Positions 42,431 through 53,568 of a DNA stretch of 64,000 nucleotides are shown piece after piece. Source of the stretch: Salvelinus alpinus (Eukaryota; Chordata; Actinopteri; Salmoniformes; Salmonidae); contig NC_092087.1 in the NCBI RefSeq assembly GCF_045679555.1, forward strand, positions 23,088,925 through 23,152,924, written 5' to 3'. A program made the position numbers and the translations under genes. Below the pieces are notes generated by a model that was given only the letters and a program-made list of their open reading frames with translations, was not told the origin of the DNA and did not search any database. Every line of letters starts with the position of its first letter. Positions within the stretch are counted from its first letter, which is position 1.

Positions 42431-42565
42431 GTCACACACTGATCTGTTTCACCTGTCCTTATGCTTGTCTCCACCCCCTCCAGGTGTCACCCATCTTCCC
42501 CATTATCCTCTGGGTATTTATACCTGTGTTCTTTTGTCTGTGTGTCAGTTCGGCTTGTTTTTGTC
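42431..42565 (+). mobile_element. LTR-like fragment
   Basis: TGTCACACACTGATCTGTTT start and CTGGGTATTTATACCTGTGT promoter-like part, ending where the LINE begins. Partial LTR by resemblance only. Confidence 0.4.
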
Positions 42566-42617
42566 AAGATAGAACTGCCAAAGGGGGAGGAGTTGCAATC
42601 TACTGCAAAGTAATAGC

Positions 42618-43200
42618 TTGCAAAGTAATGTCATACTTTCCAGGTCCATTCCCAAACAGTTCGAACTTCTAATTTTAATAATGAATCTCTCCAGAAATAA
42701 GTCTCTCACTGTTCCCGCCTGCTACCGACCCCCCTCAGCTCCCAGCTGTGCCCTGGACACCATTTGTGAATCGATCGCCCCCCATCTAGCTTCAGAGTTT
42801 GTTCTGTTAGGTGACCTAAACTGGGATATGCTTAACACCCTGGCAGTCCTACAATCTAAGCTAGATGCCCTCAATCTCACACAAATCATCAAGGAACCCA
42901 CCAGGTACAACCCTAAATCCGTAAACATGGGCACCCTCATAGACATTATCCTGACCAACTTGCCCTCCAAATACACCTCTGCTGTCTTCAATCAGGATCT
43001 CAGCGATCACTGCCTCATTGCCTGTATCCGCTACGGGTCCACGGTCAAACGACCACCCCTCATCACTGTCAAACGCTCCCTAAAACACTTCTGCGAGCAG
43101 GCCTTTCTAATTGACCTGGCCTGGGTATCCTGGAAGGATATTGACCTCATCCCGTCAGTTGAGGATGCCTGGTCATTCTTTAAAAGTAACTTCCTCACCA
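42618..43200 (+). pseudogene. LINE endonuclease fragment
   Basis: Frame reads VPACYRPPSAPSCALDTICE, EFVLLGDLNWDML, IIKEPTRYNPKSVNMGTLID and DLSDHCLIACIRYG, matching an apurinic-type endonuclease (GDLNWD and SDHCLI blocks). Ends in the gypsy LTR. Confidence 0.85.
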
Positions 43201-43757
43201 TGTCATGTTTTGTCTTTGATCATCATGTATTGTCCCTGTGCTTCCCTCTGCTGGTCTTATTAGGTTCTTTCCCTCTTTCTATCCCTCTCTCTCCTCCTCC
43301 CTCTCTCCCTCTCCCGCTCTCTCTCTCTATCGTTCCGTTCCTGCTCCCAGCTGTTTCTCATTCTCCTAACGACCTCATTTACTCTTTCACACCTGTCCCC
43401 TATTTTGCCCTCTGATTAGAGTCCCTATTTCTCCCTCTGTTTTCCGCTTCTGTCCTTGTCGGATTCTTGTTTGTTGTTTGCTGTTCTGTGTCCTTGTTCC
43501 GCCCTGTCGTGTTTTTGCCTTCTTCAGATGCTGCGTGTGAGCAGGTGTCTATGTCAGCTACGGCCTGTGCCTTCCTGAAGCGACCTGCAGTCTGTGGTCG
43601 CGTCTCCAGTCGTTCCTCTCTACTGACGAGAGGATTTCAGTTTCCTGTTTTGGATTTACCTTTGATAATATCCAGGAGAATCATTGTTTGTTTAATACTG
43701 GAATAAAGACTCTGTTTCTATTACGTCGCTTTTGGGTCCTCATTCACCAGCATAACA
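43201..43757 (+). repeat. 5' LTR of gypsy element
   Basis: 557 bp; polyadenylation signal AATAAA at 43702-43707; CT-rich block in the first half. Confidence 0.93.
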
Positions 43758-43774
43758 GAAGAATCCGACCAAGA

Positions 43775-44695
43775 ATGGACCCAGCGACTACGGATTCTCG
43801 CAACACTGCCGTCGAGATCCAGGGAGCAATGCTCGGCAGACACGAGCAGGAATTGTCTGCTGCTCGTCATGCCGTTGAGACCCTGGCCGCTCACGTCTCC
43901 GATCTCTCAGGACAGTTTCAGAGTCTTCGTCTCGTGCCACCAGCTACTTCCTGGTCTTCCGAGTCTCCGGAACCTAGGGTTAATAACCCACCATGTTACT
44001 CTGGGCAGCCCACTGAGTGTCGCTCCTTTCTCACCCAGTGTGATATTGTGTTCTCTCTCCAGCCCAACACATACTCAAGAGAGAGAGCTCGGATCGCTTA
44101 CGTCATATCACTCCTTACTGGTCGGGCTCGGGAGTGGGGCACAGCTATCTGGGAGGCAAGGGCTGAGTGTTCTAACGTTTATCAGAACTTTAAAGAGGAG
44201 ATGATACGGGTTTTTGATCGTTCAGTTTTTGGGAAGGAGGCTTCCAGGGCCCTGGCTTCCCTATGTCAAGGTGATTGATCCATAACGGATTACTCTATAG
44301 AGTTTCGCACTCTTGCTGCATCCAGTGACTGGAACGAGCCGGCGTTGCTCGCTCGTTTTCTGGAGGGACTCCACGCTGAGGTTAAGGATGAGATTCTCTC
44401 CCGGGAGGTTCCTTCCAGCGTGGACTCTTTGATTGCACTCGCCATCCGCATAGAACGACGGGTAGATCTTCGTCACCGAGCTCGTGGAAGAGAGCTCGCG
44501 TTAACGGTGTTTCCCCTCTCCGCATCTCAACCATCTCCTCCCATCGGCTCAGAGACTGAGCCCATGCAGCTGGGAGGTATTCGCATCTCGACTAAGGAGA
44601 GGGAACGGAGAATCACCAACCGCCTTTGCCTCTATTGCGGTTCTGCTGGACATTTTGTCATGTCATGTCCAGTAAAAGCCAGAGCTCATCAGTAA
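43775..44695 (+). pseudogene. Gypsy gag with internal stop
   Basis: Starts MDPATTDSRNTAVEIQGAML, capsid-like part YSGQPTECRSFLTQCDIVF and GRAREWGTAIWEA. An in-frame TGA at 44276-44278 cuts the ORF; the same frame continues (ITDYSIEFRTLAASSDW) to a CCHC zinc knuckle, C-x2-C-x4-H-x4-C, at the end. A CpG-type C-to-T change of an Arg codon would explain the stop. Confidence 0.88.
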
Positions 44696-47600
44696 GCGGA
44701 GGGCTACTGGTGAGCGCTACTACTCAGGTCTCTCCATCAAGATCCTGTACTACCTTGTCGGTCCATCTACGCTGGACCGGTTCGGCTGCTTCCTGCAGTG
44801 CCTTGATAGACTCTGGGGCTGAGGGTTGTTTTATGGACGAAGCATGGGCTCGGAAACATGACATTCCTCTCAGACAGTTAGGGAAGCCCACGCCCATGTT
44901 CGCCTTAGATGGTAGTCCTCTCCCCAGTATCAGATGTGAGACACTACCTTTAACCCTCACAGTATCTGGTAACCACAGTGAGACCATTTCCTTTTTGATT
45001 TTTCGTTCACCTTTTACACCTGTTGTTTTGGGTCATCCCTGGCTAGTATGTCATAATCCTTCTATTAATTGGTCTAGTAATTCTATCCTATCCTGGAACG
45101 TTTCTTGTCATGTGAAGTGTTTAATGTCTGCTATCCCTCCTGTTTCTTCTGTCCCCTCTACTCAGGAGGAACCTGGTGATTTGACAGGAGTGCCGGAGGA
45201 ATATCATGATCTACGCACGGTCTTCAGTCGGTCCAGAGCCAACTCTCTTCCTCCTCACCGGTCGTATGATTGTTGTATTGATCTCCTTCCGGGGACCACT
45301 CCCCCTCGGGGTAGACTATACTCTCTGTCGGCTCCCGAACGTAAGGCTCTCGAGGATTATCTGTCTGTTTCTCTCGACGCCGGTACCGTGGTGCCTTCTT
45401 CCTCTCCCGCCGGAGCGGGGTTTTTCTTTGTTAGGAAGAAGGACGGTACTCTGCGCCCCTGCGTGGATTATCGAGGGCTGAATGACATAACGGTTAAGAA
45501 TCGTTATCCGCTTCCCCTTATGTCGTCAGCCTTCGAGATTCTGCAGGGAGCCAGGTTCTTTACTAAGTTGGACCTTCGTAACGCTTACCATCTCGTACGC
45601 ATCAGAGAGGGGGACGAGTGGAAAACGGCGTTTAACACTCCGTTAGGGCATTTTGAATACCGGGTTCTGCCGTTCGGTCTCGCTAATGCTCCAGCTGTCT
45701 TTCAGGCATTAGTTAATGATGTACTGAGAGACATGCTGAACATCTTTGTTTTCGTTTACCTTGACGATATCCTGATTTTTTTCACCGTCACTCGAGATTC
45801 ATGTTCAGCACGTTCGACGTGTACTCCAGCGCCTTTTAGAGAATTGTCTCTACGTGAAGGCTGAGAAGTGCGCCTTTCATGTCTCCTCTGTCACATTTCT
45901 CGGTTCTGTTATTTCCGCTGAAGGCATTCAGATGGATCCCGCTAAGGTCCAGGCTGTCAGCGATTGGCCCGTTCCTAAGTCACGTGTCGAGTTGCAGCGC
46001 TTTCTCGGTTTCGCTAATTTCTATCGGCGTTTCATTCGTAATTTCGGTCAAGTGGCTGCCCCTCTCACAGCTCTGACTTCTGTCAAGACTTGCTTTAAGT
46101 GGTCCGGTTCCGCCCAGGGAGCTTTTGATCTCCTCAAGAAGCGTTTTACATCCGCCCCTATCCTTGTTACTCCTGACGTCACTAAACAATTCATTGTCGA
46201 GGTTGACGCTTCAGAGGTGGGCGTGGGAGCCATTCTGTCCCAGCGCTTCCAGTCTGACGATAAGGTCCATCCTTGCGCTTACTTTTCTCATCGCCTGTCG
46301 CCATCGGAACGCAACTATGATGTGGGTAACCGCGAACTGCTCGCCATCCGCTTAGCCATAGGCGAATGGCGACAGTGGTTGGAGGGGGCGACCGTCCCTT
46401 TTGTCGTTTGGACTGACCATAAGAACCTTGAGTACATCCGTTCTGCCAAACGACTTAATGCACGTCAAGCTCGTTGGGCGTTGTTTTTCGCTCGTTTCGA
46501 GTTCGTGATTTCCTATCGCCCGGGAAATAAGAACACCAAGCCTGATGCCTTATCCCGTCTCTTTAGTTCTTCTGTGGCTTCTACCGACCCCGAGGGGATT
46601 CTCCCTGAAGGGCGTGTTGTCGGGTTGACTGTCTGGGGAATTGAGAGACAGGTAAAGCAAGCACTCACTCACACTGCGTCGCCGCGCGCTTGTCCTAGTA
46701 ACCTTCTGTTCGTTCCTGTCTCTACTCGTCTGGCTGTTCTTCAGTGGGCTCATTCTGCCAAGTTAGCTGGCCACCCCGGCGTTCGGGGTACGCTTGCTTC
46801 TATTCGCCAGCGGTTTTGGTGGCCTACTCAGGAGCGGGACACGCGCCGTTTCGTGGCTGCTTGTTCGGACTGCGCGCAGACTAAGTCAGGTAACTCTCCT
46901 CCTGCCGGTCGTCTCAGACCGCTTCCCATTCCTTCTCGACCTTGGTCTCACATCGCCTTAGACTTTATTACCGGTCTGCCTTCGTCTGCGGGGAAGACTG
47001 TGATTCTTACGGTTATCGATAGGTTCTCTAAGGCGGCACATTTCATTCCCCTCGCTAAGCTTCCTTCCGCTAAGGAGACGGCACAAATCATCATTGAGAA
47101 TGTGTTCAGAATTCATGGTCTCCCGTTAGACGCCGTTTCAGACAGAGGCCCGCAATTCACGTCACAGTTTTGGAGGGAGTTCTGTCGTTTGATTGGTGCT
47201 TCCGTCAGTCTCTCTTCCGGGTTTCATCCCCAGTCTAACGGTCAAGCAGAAAGGGCCAATCAGTCGATTGGTCGCATATTACGCAGCCTTTCGTTTCGAA
47301 ACCCTGCGTCTTGGGCAGAACAGCTCCCCTGGGCTGAGTACGCTCACAACTCGCTTCCTTCGTCTGCTACCGGGCTATCTCCATTTCAGAGTAGTCTTGG
47401 GTACCAGCCTCCTCTGTTCTCGTCCCAGCTCGCCGAGTCCAGCGTTCCCTCCGCTCAGGCTTTTGTCCAACGTTGTGAGCGCACCTGGAGGAGGGTCAGG
47501 TCTGCACTTTGCCGTTACAGGGCGCAGACTGTGAGAGCCGCCAATAAACGTAGGATTAAGAGTCCTAGGTATTGTCGCGGTCAGAGAGTGTGGCTTTCCA

Positions 47601-48017
47601 CTCGTAACCTTCCCCTTACGACAGCTTCTCGCAAGTTGACTCCGCGGTTCATTGGTCCGTTCCGTGTCTCTCAGGTCGTCAATCCTGTCGCTGTGCGACT
47701 GCTTCTTCCGCGACATCTTCGTCGCGTCCACCCTGTCTTCCATGTCTCTTGTGTCAAGCCTTTTCTTCGCGCCCCCGTTCGTCTTCCCTCCCCCCCCCCC
47801 CGTCATTGTTGCGGGCGCACCTATTTACAAGGTACGGAAGATCATGGACATGCGTTCTCGGGGACGTGGTCACCAGTACTTAGTGGATTGGGAGGGTTAC
47901 GGTCCTGAGGAGAGGAGTTGGGTTCCATCTCGGGACGTGCTGGACCGTTCGTTGATTGATGATTTCCTTCGTTGCCGCCAGGGTTCCTCCTCGAGTGCGC
48001 CAGGAGGCGCTCGGTGA
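44626..48017 (+). pseudogene. Gypsy pol (protease, RT, RNase H, integrase, chromodomain), two frame breaks
   Basis: Overlaps gag in the -1 frame. Protease DSGAEG near 44809; RT with [16 protein letters not shown] and catalytic YLDD at 45757-45768; the frame breaks at a seven-T run (45776-45782). RNase H ([12 protein letters not shown]) and integrase ([25 protein letters not shown] for the three catalytic positions) follow in 45854-47908. A second frame break falls at a 12-C run (47790-47801), after which a chromodomain (about 47821-47975, [15 protein letters not shown]) completes the protein. Both breaks sit in homopolymers, so base-calling error is possible. The chromodomain places it among vertebrate chromoviruses. 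Confidence 0.9.
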
Positions 48018-48029
48018 GTGGGGGGGTAC

Positions 48030-48586
48030 TGTCATGTTTTGTCTTTGATCATCGTGTCTTGTCCCTGTGCTTCCCTCTGCTGGTCTTATTAGGTTCTTTC
48101 CCTCTTTCTATCCCTCTCTCTCCTCCTCCCTCTCTCCCTCTCCCGCTCTCTCTCTCTATCGTTCCGTTCCTGCTCCCAGCTGTTTCTCATTCTCCTAACG
48201 ACCTCATTTACTCTTTCACACCTGTCCCCTATTTTGCCCTCTGATTAGAGTCCCTATTTCTCCCTCTGTTTTCCGCTTCTGTCCTTGTCGGATTCTTGTT
48301 TGTTGTTTGCTGTTCTGTGTCCTTGTTCCGCCCTGTCGTGTTTTTGCCTTCTTCAGATGCTGCGTGTGAGCAGGTGTCTATGTCAGCTACGGCCTGTGCC
48401 TTCCTGAAGCGACCTGCAGTCTGTGGTCGCGTCTCCAGTCGTTCCTCTCTACTGACGAGAGGATTTCAGTTTCCTGTTTTGGATTTACCTTTGATAATAT
48501 CCAGGAGAATCATTGTTTGTTTAATACTGGAATAAAGACTCTGTTTCTATTACGTCGCTTTTGGGTCCTCATTCACCAGCATAACA
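48030..48586 (+). repeat. 3' LTR of gypsy element
   Basis: 557 bp, differing from the 5' LTR at about two positions, both near base 25-30 of the LTR. Confidence 0.93.
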
Positions 48587-48591
48587 CACCA

Positions 48592-50627
48592 TCTTAGATA
48601 AGCATGCCCTGTTCAAAAAATGCAGAACTAAGAACAGATATAGCCCTTGGTTTACTCCAGACCTGACTGCCCTCGACCAGCACAAAAACATCCTGTGGCG
48701 GACTGCAATAGCATCGAATAGTCCCCGCGATATGCAACTGTTCAGGGAAGTCAGGAACCAATACACGCAGTCAGTCAGGAAAGCAAAGGCTAGCTTTTTC
48801 AAGCAGAAATTTGCATCCTGTAGCTCTAACTCCCAAAAGTTCTGGGACACTGTAAAGTCCATGGAGAACAAGAGCACCTCCTCCCAGCTGCTCACTGCAC
48901 TGAGGCTAGGTAACACGGTCACCACCGATAAATCCATGATAATCGAAAACTTCAACAAGCATTTCTCAACGGCTGGCCATGCCTTCCACCTGGCTACTCC
49001 AACCTCGGCCAACAGCTCCGCCCCCCCCGCAGCTACTCGCCCAAGCCTCCCCAGCTTCTCCTTTACCCAAATCAGATAGCAGATGTTCTGAAAGAGCTGC
49101 AAAACCTGGACCCATACAAATCAGCTGGGCTTGACAATCTAGACCCTCTATTTCTGAAACTATCCGCCGCCATTGTCGCAACCCCTATTACCAGCCTGTT
49201 CAACCTCTCTTTCATATCGTCTGAGATCCCCAAGGATTGGAAAGCTGCCGCGGTCATCCCTCTCTTCAAAGGGGGAGACACCCTGGACCCAAACTGTTAC
49301 AGACCTATATCCATCCTGCCCTGCCTATCTAAGGTCTTCGAAAGCCAAGTTAATAAACAGATCACTGACCATCTCGAATCCCACCGTACCTTCTCCGCTG
49401 TGCAATCCGGTTTCCGAGCCGGTCACGGGTGCACCTCAGCCACGCTCAAGGTACTAAACGATATCATAACCGCCATCGATAAAAGACAGTACTATGCAGC
49501 CGTCTTCATCGACCTGGCCAAGGCTTTCGACTCAATCACCATGGTGTCAATCACCATATTCTTATCGGCAGACTCAGTAGCCTCGGTTTTTCTGATGACT
49601 GCCTTGCCTGGTTCACCAACTACTTTGCAGACAGAGTTCAGTGTGTCAAATCGGAGGGCATGTTGTCCGGTCCTCTGGCAATCTCTATGGGAGTACCACA
49701 GGGTTCAATTCTCGGGACGACTCTTTTCTCTGTATATATCAATGATGTTGCTCTTGCTGCGGGTGATTCCCTGATCCACCTCTACGCAGACGACACTATT
49801 CTGTATACTTCTGGCCCTTCCTTGGACACTTCCTATCTAACCTCCAAACGAGCTTCAATGCCATACAACACTCCTTCCGTGGCCTCCAACTGCTCTTAAA
49901 CGCTAGTAAAACCAAATGCATGCTTTTCAACCGTTCGCTGCCTGCACCCGCCCGCCCGACTAGCATCACCACCCTGGACGGTTCCGACCTAGAATATGTG
50001 GACATCTATAAATACCTAGGTGTCTGGCTAGACTGTAAACTCTCCTTCCAAACTCATATTAAACATCTCCAATCCAAAATCAAATCAAGAATCGGCTTTC
50101 TATTTCGCAACAAAGCCTCCTTCACTCACGCCGCCAAACTTACCCTAGTAAAACTGACTATCCTACCGATCCTCGACTTCGGCGATGTCATCTACAAAAT
50201 AGCTTCCAATACTCTACTCAGCAAACTAGATGCAGTTTATCATAGTGCCATCCGTTTTGTTACTAAAACACCTTATACCACCCACCACTGCGACCTGTAT
50301 GCTCTAGTCGGCTGGCCCTCGCTACATATTCGTCGCCAGACCCACTGGCTCCAGGTCATCTATAAGTCCATGCTAGGTAAAGCTCCGCCTTATCTCAGTT
50401 CACTGGTCACGATAACAACACCCACCCGTAGCACGCGCCCCAGCAGGTATATCTCACTGATCATCCCAAAAGCCAACACCTCATTTGGCCGCCTTTCCTT
50501 TCAGTTCTCTGCTGCCTGTGACTGGAACGAATTGCAAAAATCGCTGAAGTTGGAGACTTTTATTTCCCTCACCAACTTTAAACATCTGCTATCTGAGCAG
50601 CTAACCGATCGCTGCAGCTGTACATAG
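48592..50627 (+). pseudogene. LINE reverse transcriptase fragment, frameshifted
   Basis: After the gypsy element the linker (RNQYTQSVRKAKASFFKQKF) leads to RT blocks in changing frames: SGFRAGHGCTSATLKVLND, AAVFIDLAKAFDSI, SMGVPQGSILG, YADDTILYTSG (catalytic Asp pair at about 49783), and the long C-terminal frame 49920-50627 ending LTDRCSCT. Several frame breaks, so inactive. Confidence 0.85.
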
Positions 50628-50829
50628 TCCATCTGTAAACAGGCCACTCAATTTACCTACCTCATCCCCTTACTGTTTTTATTTATTTACTTTTCTGCTC
50701 TTTTGCACACCAGTATCTATACTTGCACATGATCATCTGATGATTTATCACTCCAGTGTTAATCTGCTAAATTGTAATTATTCGCTCCTATGGCCTATTT
50801 ATTGCCTACCTCCTCATGCCTTTTGCACT

Positions 50830-51066
50830 GTCACGTTCTGACCTTAGTTCTTTTGTATTTTCTTTGTTTTAGTATGGTCAGGGTGTGAGTTGGGTTGGTT
50901 ATCTATGTTTTGTGTTTCTATGTTGGGTTTTTCGTGTGGCCTGATATGGTTCTCAATCAGAGGCAGGTGTTAGTCATTGTCTCTGATTGGGAACCATATT
51001 TAGGTAGCCTGTTTTCTGTTGTGTTTTGTGGGTGGTTGTCTTCCGTGTCTGTTTGTTCACGTTACG
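50830..51066 (+). mobile_element. Partial LTR related to the solo LTR at 36393
   Basis: Starts TGTCACGTTCTGACC and shares the GGTTCTCAATCAGAGGCAGG block with the reverse strand of 36393-36864; truncated on the right. Confidence 0.65.
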
Positions 51067-51763
51067 GACTCAACATGTCAATACCTCTCACAAATACAAG
51101 TAGTGATGAAGTCAATCTCTCCTTCACTTTGAGCCAGGAGAGATTGACATATTAATGTTAGCTCTCTGTGTACATTCAAGGGCCAGCCGTGCTGCCCTCT
51201 TATGAGCCAGTTGCAATTTTCCTAAGTCTCTCTTTGTGGCACCTGACCACACGACTGAACAGTAGTCCAGGTGCGACAAAACTAGGGTCTGTAGGACCTA
51301 CCTTGTTGATAGTGCTGTTAAGAAGGCAGAGGAACACTTTATTATGGACAGACTTCTCCCCATTTTAGCTATGTTTTGACCATGACTGTTTACAATCCAG
51401 GGTTACTCCAAGCAGTTTAGTCACCTCAACTTGCTCAATTTCCACATTATTCATTACAAGATTTATTTGAGGATTAGGGTTTAGTGAACAATTTGTCCCA
51501 AATACAATGCTTTTAGTTTTTGAAATATTTATGTCTAACTTATTCCTTGCCACCCATTCTAAAACTAACTGCAGCTCTTTGTTAAGTTTTGCAGTAATTT
51601 CAGTCGCTGTAGTAGCTGACGTGTATAGTGTTGACTCATCCACATACATAGACACAGTGGCTTTACTCAAAGCCAGTGGAATGTCATTAGTAAAGACTGA
51701 AAAAAGTAAGGGGCCTAGACAGAATCAGGAATTTCCCAGGGCAGCTATCTGGATTATGTTGTA
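51067..51763 (-). mobile_element. LINE fragment, RT C-terminal part
   Basis: Minus strand reads YVDESTLYTSATTATEITAK (YVDE in place of the usual YADD/YVDD), WVARNKLDINISKTKSIVFG and VTKLLGVTLDCKQSW, in a frame of about 100 codons. It abuts flank C at 51764. Confidence 0.75.
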
Positions 51764-51935
51764 ATTGGAAGCCCACTAATTCTGGCGTGCCTTTCAGTAA
51801 TAACAAGATAATATAGGCTGTAGCCTATTCAAAATGTTCTAAAAGTTAATAAAGATTAGTTTAATGATGAAGTAAATTACGAGAGCCAACACAATATCTT
51901 GCATTTGGATTCGGATAATATCTCTACAGCAGTGG
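51764..51935 (-). other. Third copy (C) of ogfr-unit 5' flank, first part
   Basis: Aligns with 21290-21450 (CCCACTAA, AAAATGTTCTAAA, ATATCTTGCATT blocks). The coding side expected on its left is replaced by LINE sequence. Confidence 0.65.
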
Positions 51936-52295
51936 ATTTTATAAAAATAAAAACAGTGAAACATTAAAAAACTTTTCCTTTTTCAATAAAACTGTACCAA
52001 ATATGTTCATGTCCCCAAATAAATAATTAAAACACACTGTTTTACAATGAATGTATTCTTAACAGCATCCTCTAGGGTAGCACCAGGATGTAGCTGGAGG
52101 ACAGCTATTTTCCGTCCTCCTCTGGGTACATTGACTTCAATACAAAACCTAGGAGGCACATGGTTCTAACCCCCTTACATAGTCTAACACAGTAATTATG
52201 ACTTCCGGAGGACGTCCTCCAACCTATCAGAGCTCTTACAGTATGAACTGACATGTTGTTTAGCCAATCAAAGGATCAATGAACAAATATAGTAC
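51936..52295. other. Gene-free spacer
   Basis: No gene. A palindromic-looking pair ACAGCTATTTTCCGTCCTCC / GACTTCCGGAGGACGTCCTCC (52101-52223) may belong to a small dispersed repeat. Confidence 0.4.
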
Positions 52296-53564
52296 TGTCA
52301 TGACATGGCCCTTTTTGGGTATAGATCGTGGCATCCCCCTCTCTCTCTCTCACTCTCTGAATGTGTACATTTCTCAATTATGAGGTTTGCGTCTAATTCT
52401 TGTATAAAATGAATGAGTAAAGATTAAACTATTTGTGAAATGATGTAATGTGATGTTAAACCTTTAGTGTGAGAGAATTGTATTCCCTTTAAAGTTTAAC
52501 TAAGTCATTGGCCCGACCCCGTGAGCACAGACATGATCTGGCGTCATAGAACAGCCTTTTCTACAGTTACAAATAAAGCCCCTTGGTGTCAGCTGAGGTG
52601 GCACAGGTTTGAGTACCAAGACTGAGCAAACCCACAGCGTGAGCTGTGATTGTGAATAGTTATTGAATTCCTAACCATACCACGTGGAGCATTGGCTACA
52701 CGGCTGGAAATGGTTAAACTCTGAGACTATCGTTCCCGACAGAATATGAGCAAATCTTAGACACTAATTACTAGTCTGAAGCTAGAAATTATGTAAACCT
52801 GGGATTGCGAACACCGACAACTGCCGAAACATCTATATATGAGAACATTTCTGAATGGTACTCTGAAGTATCCATTCTAACCATGAAAGACAAAAAGAGA
52901 GAGAGACTCGGATGGACTGACTCTCCAGCAGACGGACTGACGATTCCAACAGAGATCACGACGACACCTGGGCGTAAATATATATTGATTGCAATTATTC
53001 CCGAATGAGTGAGCGTTCATGTGCAAAAGAACCACATTTGTATTAATATAATTATAGTAGTACTGTGTGTAGTGATCCCTCTGGTCTTTCCCGCATGTTC
53101 TCAGTCCACACCCACTTCCCTTTGTCCACCGAGCTGTCATATCGGTTTAGCCCACTAGGGAACCTCCCCTATCATTTCCTTGTAACCATATCTACTGTTT
53201 GTTTGTTTATGCATTTCTGTGATTATTTAGTTAGTTAGTAAATAAATGATTAAGCCAATTGGTGTATGGATGATTCATAGTAAAGGCTGGGTTCGTGCAG
53301 ATAACCAACAATTTACAACGTTTGGAATGAGACTGACGTTAGGTAAATAATAATTAATTCATAAGAAGTCTAATTGATCAGATATTAAAATATCTGAAGA
53401 GTTATATTAGGAAAATTATAGCTTTGTAATCTGAAGATTTTCCTTGGTGCCCCGACTTTCTAGTTAATTACATTTACATGATTAGTTTAATCACGTAATA
53501 ATAAATACAGAGAATTGATTTGATGAAATAAGTCTTCAATTTTAATGATGCCAAAGACACGACA
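52296..53564. mobile_element. Candidate solo LTR, 1,269 bp
   Basis: TGTCATGACATGGCCC start and GATGCCAAAGACACGACA end, with GTAC directly on both sides (52292-52295, 53565-53568). Contains AATAAA motifs and no ORF of note. Length and 4-bp duplication fit a retrovirus-type LTR; family not identified. Confidence 0.6.
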
Positions 53565-53568
53565 GTAC

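Larger units (their letters stand above)
43201..48586 (+). mobile_element. Ty3/gypsy chromovirus-type LTR retrotransposon, near full length
   Basis: LTRs 43201-43757 and 48030-48586 (557 bp each, TGTCATG...CATAACA), internal 43758-48029, target duplication CACCA on both sides (43196-43200, 48587-48591). LTRs differ at only about two bases by eye, so the insertion is young. A polypurine tract (GAGTGGGGGGG) precedes the 3' LTR. No clear tRNA primer-binding site follows the 5' LTR. Domain order gag, protease, RT, RNase H, integrase, chromodomain. Confidence 0.95.
42566..50829 (+). mobile_element. LINE interrupted by a gypsy retrotransposon
   Basis: LINE parts are 42566-43200 (endonuclease) and 48592-50829 (linker, RT, start of 3' UTR). 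The LINE reads through the gypsy insertion when the 5-bp duplication CACCA is taken into account. 5' end truncated; 3' end cut short by an LTR fragment. Same family as 26371-27351 and 38082-39262. Confidence 0.85.

Noticed and set aside
43467-43706. 79-codon ORF, identical copy at 48296-48535
   Set aside because: It is inside the two gypsy LTRs and not a gene.
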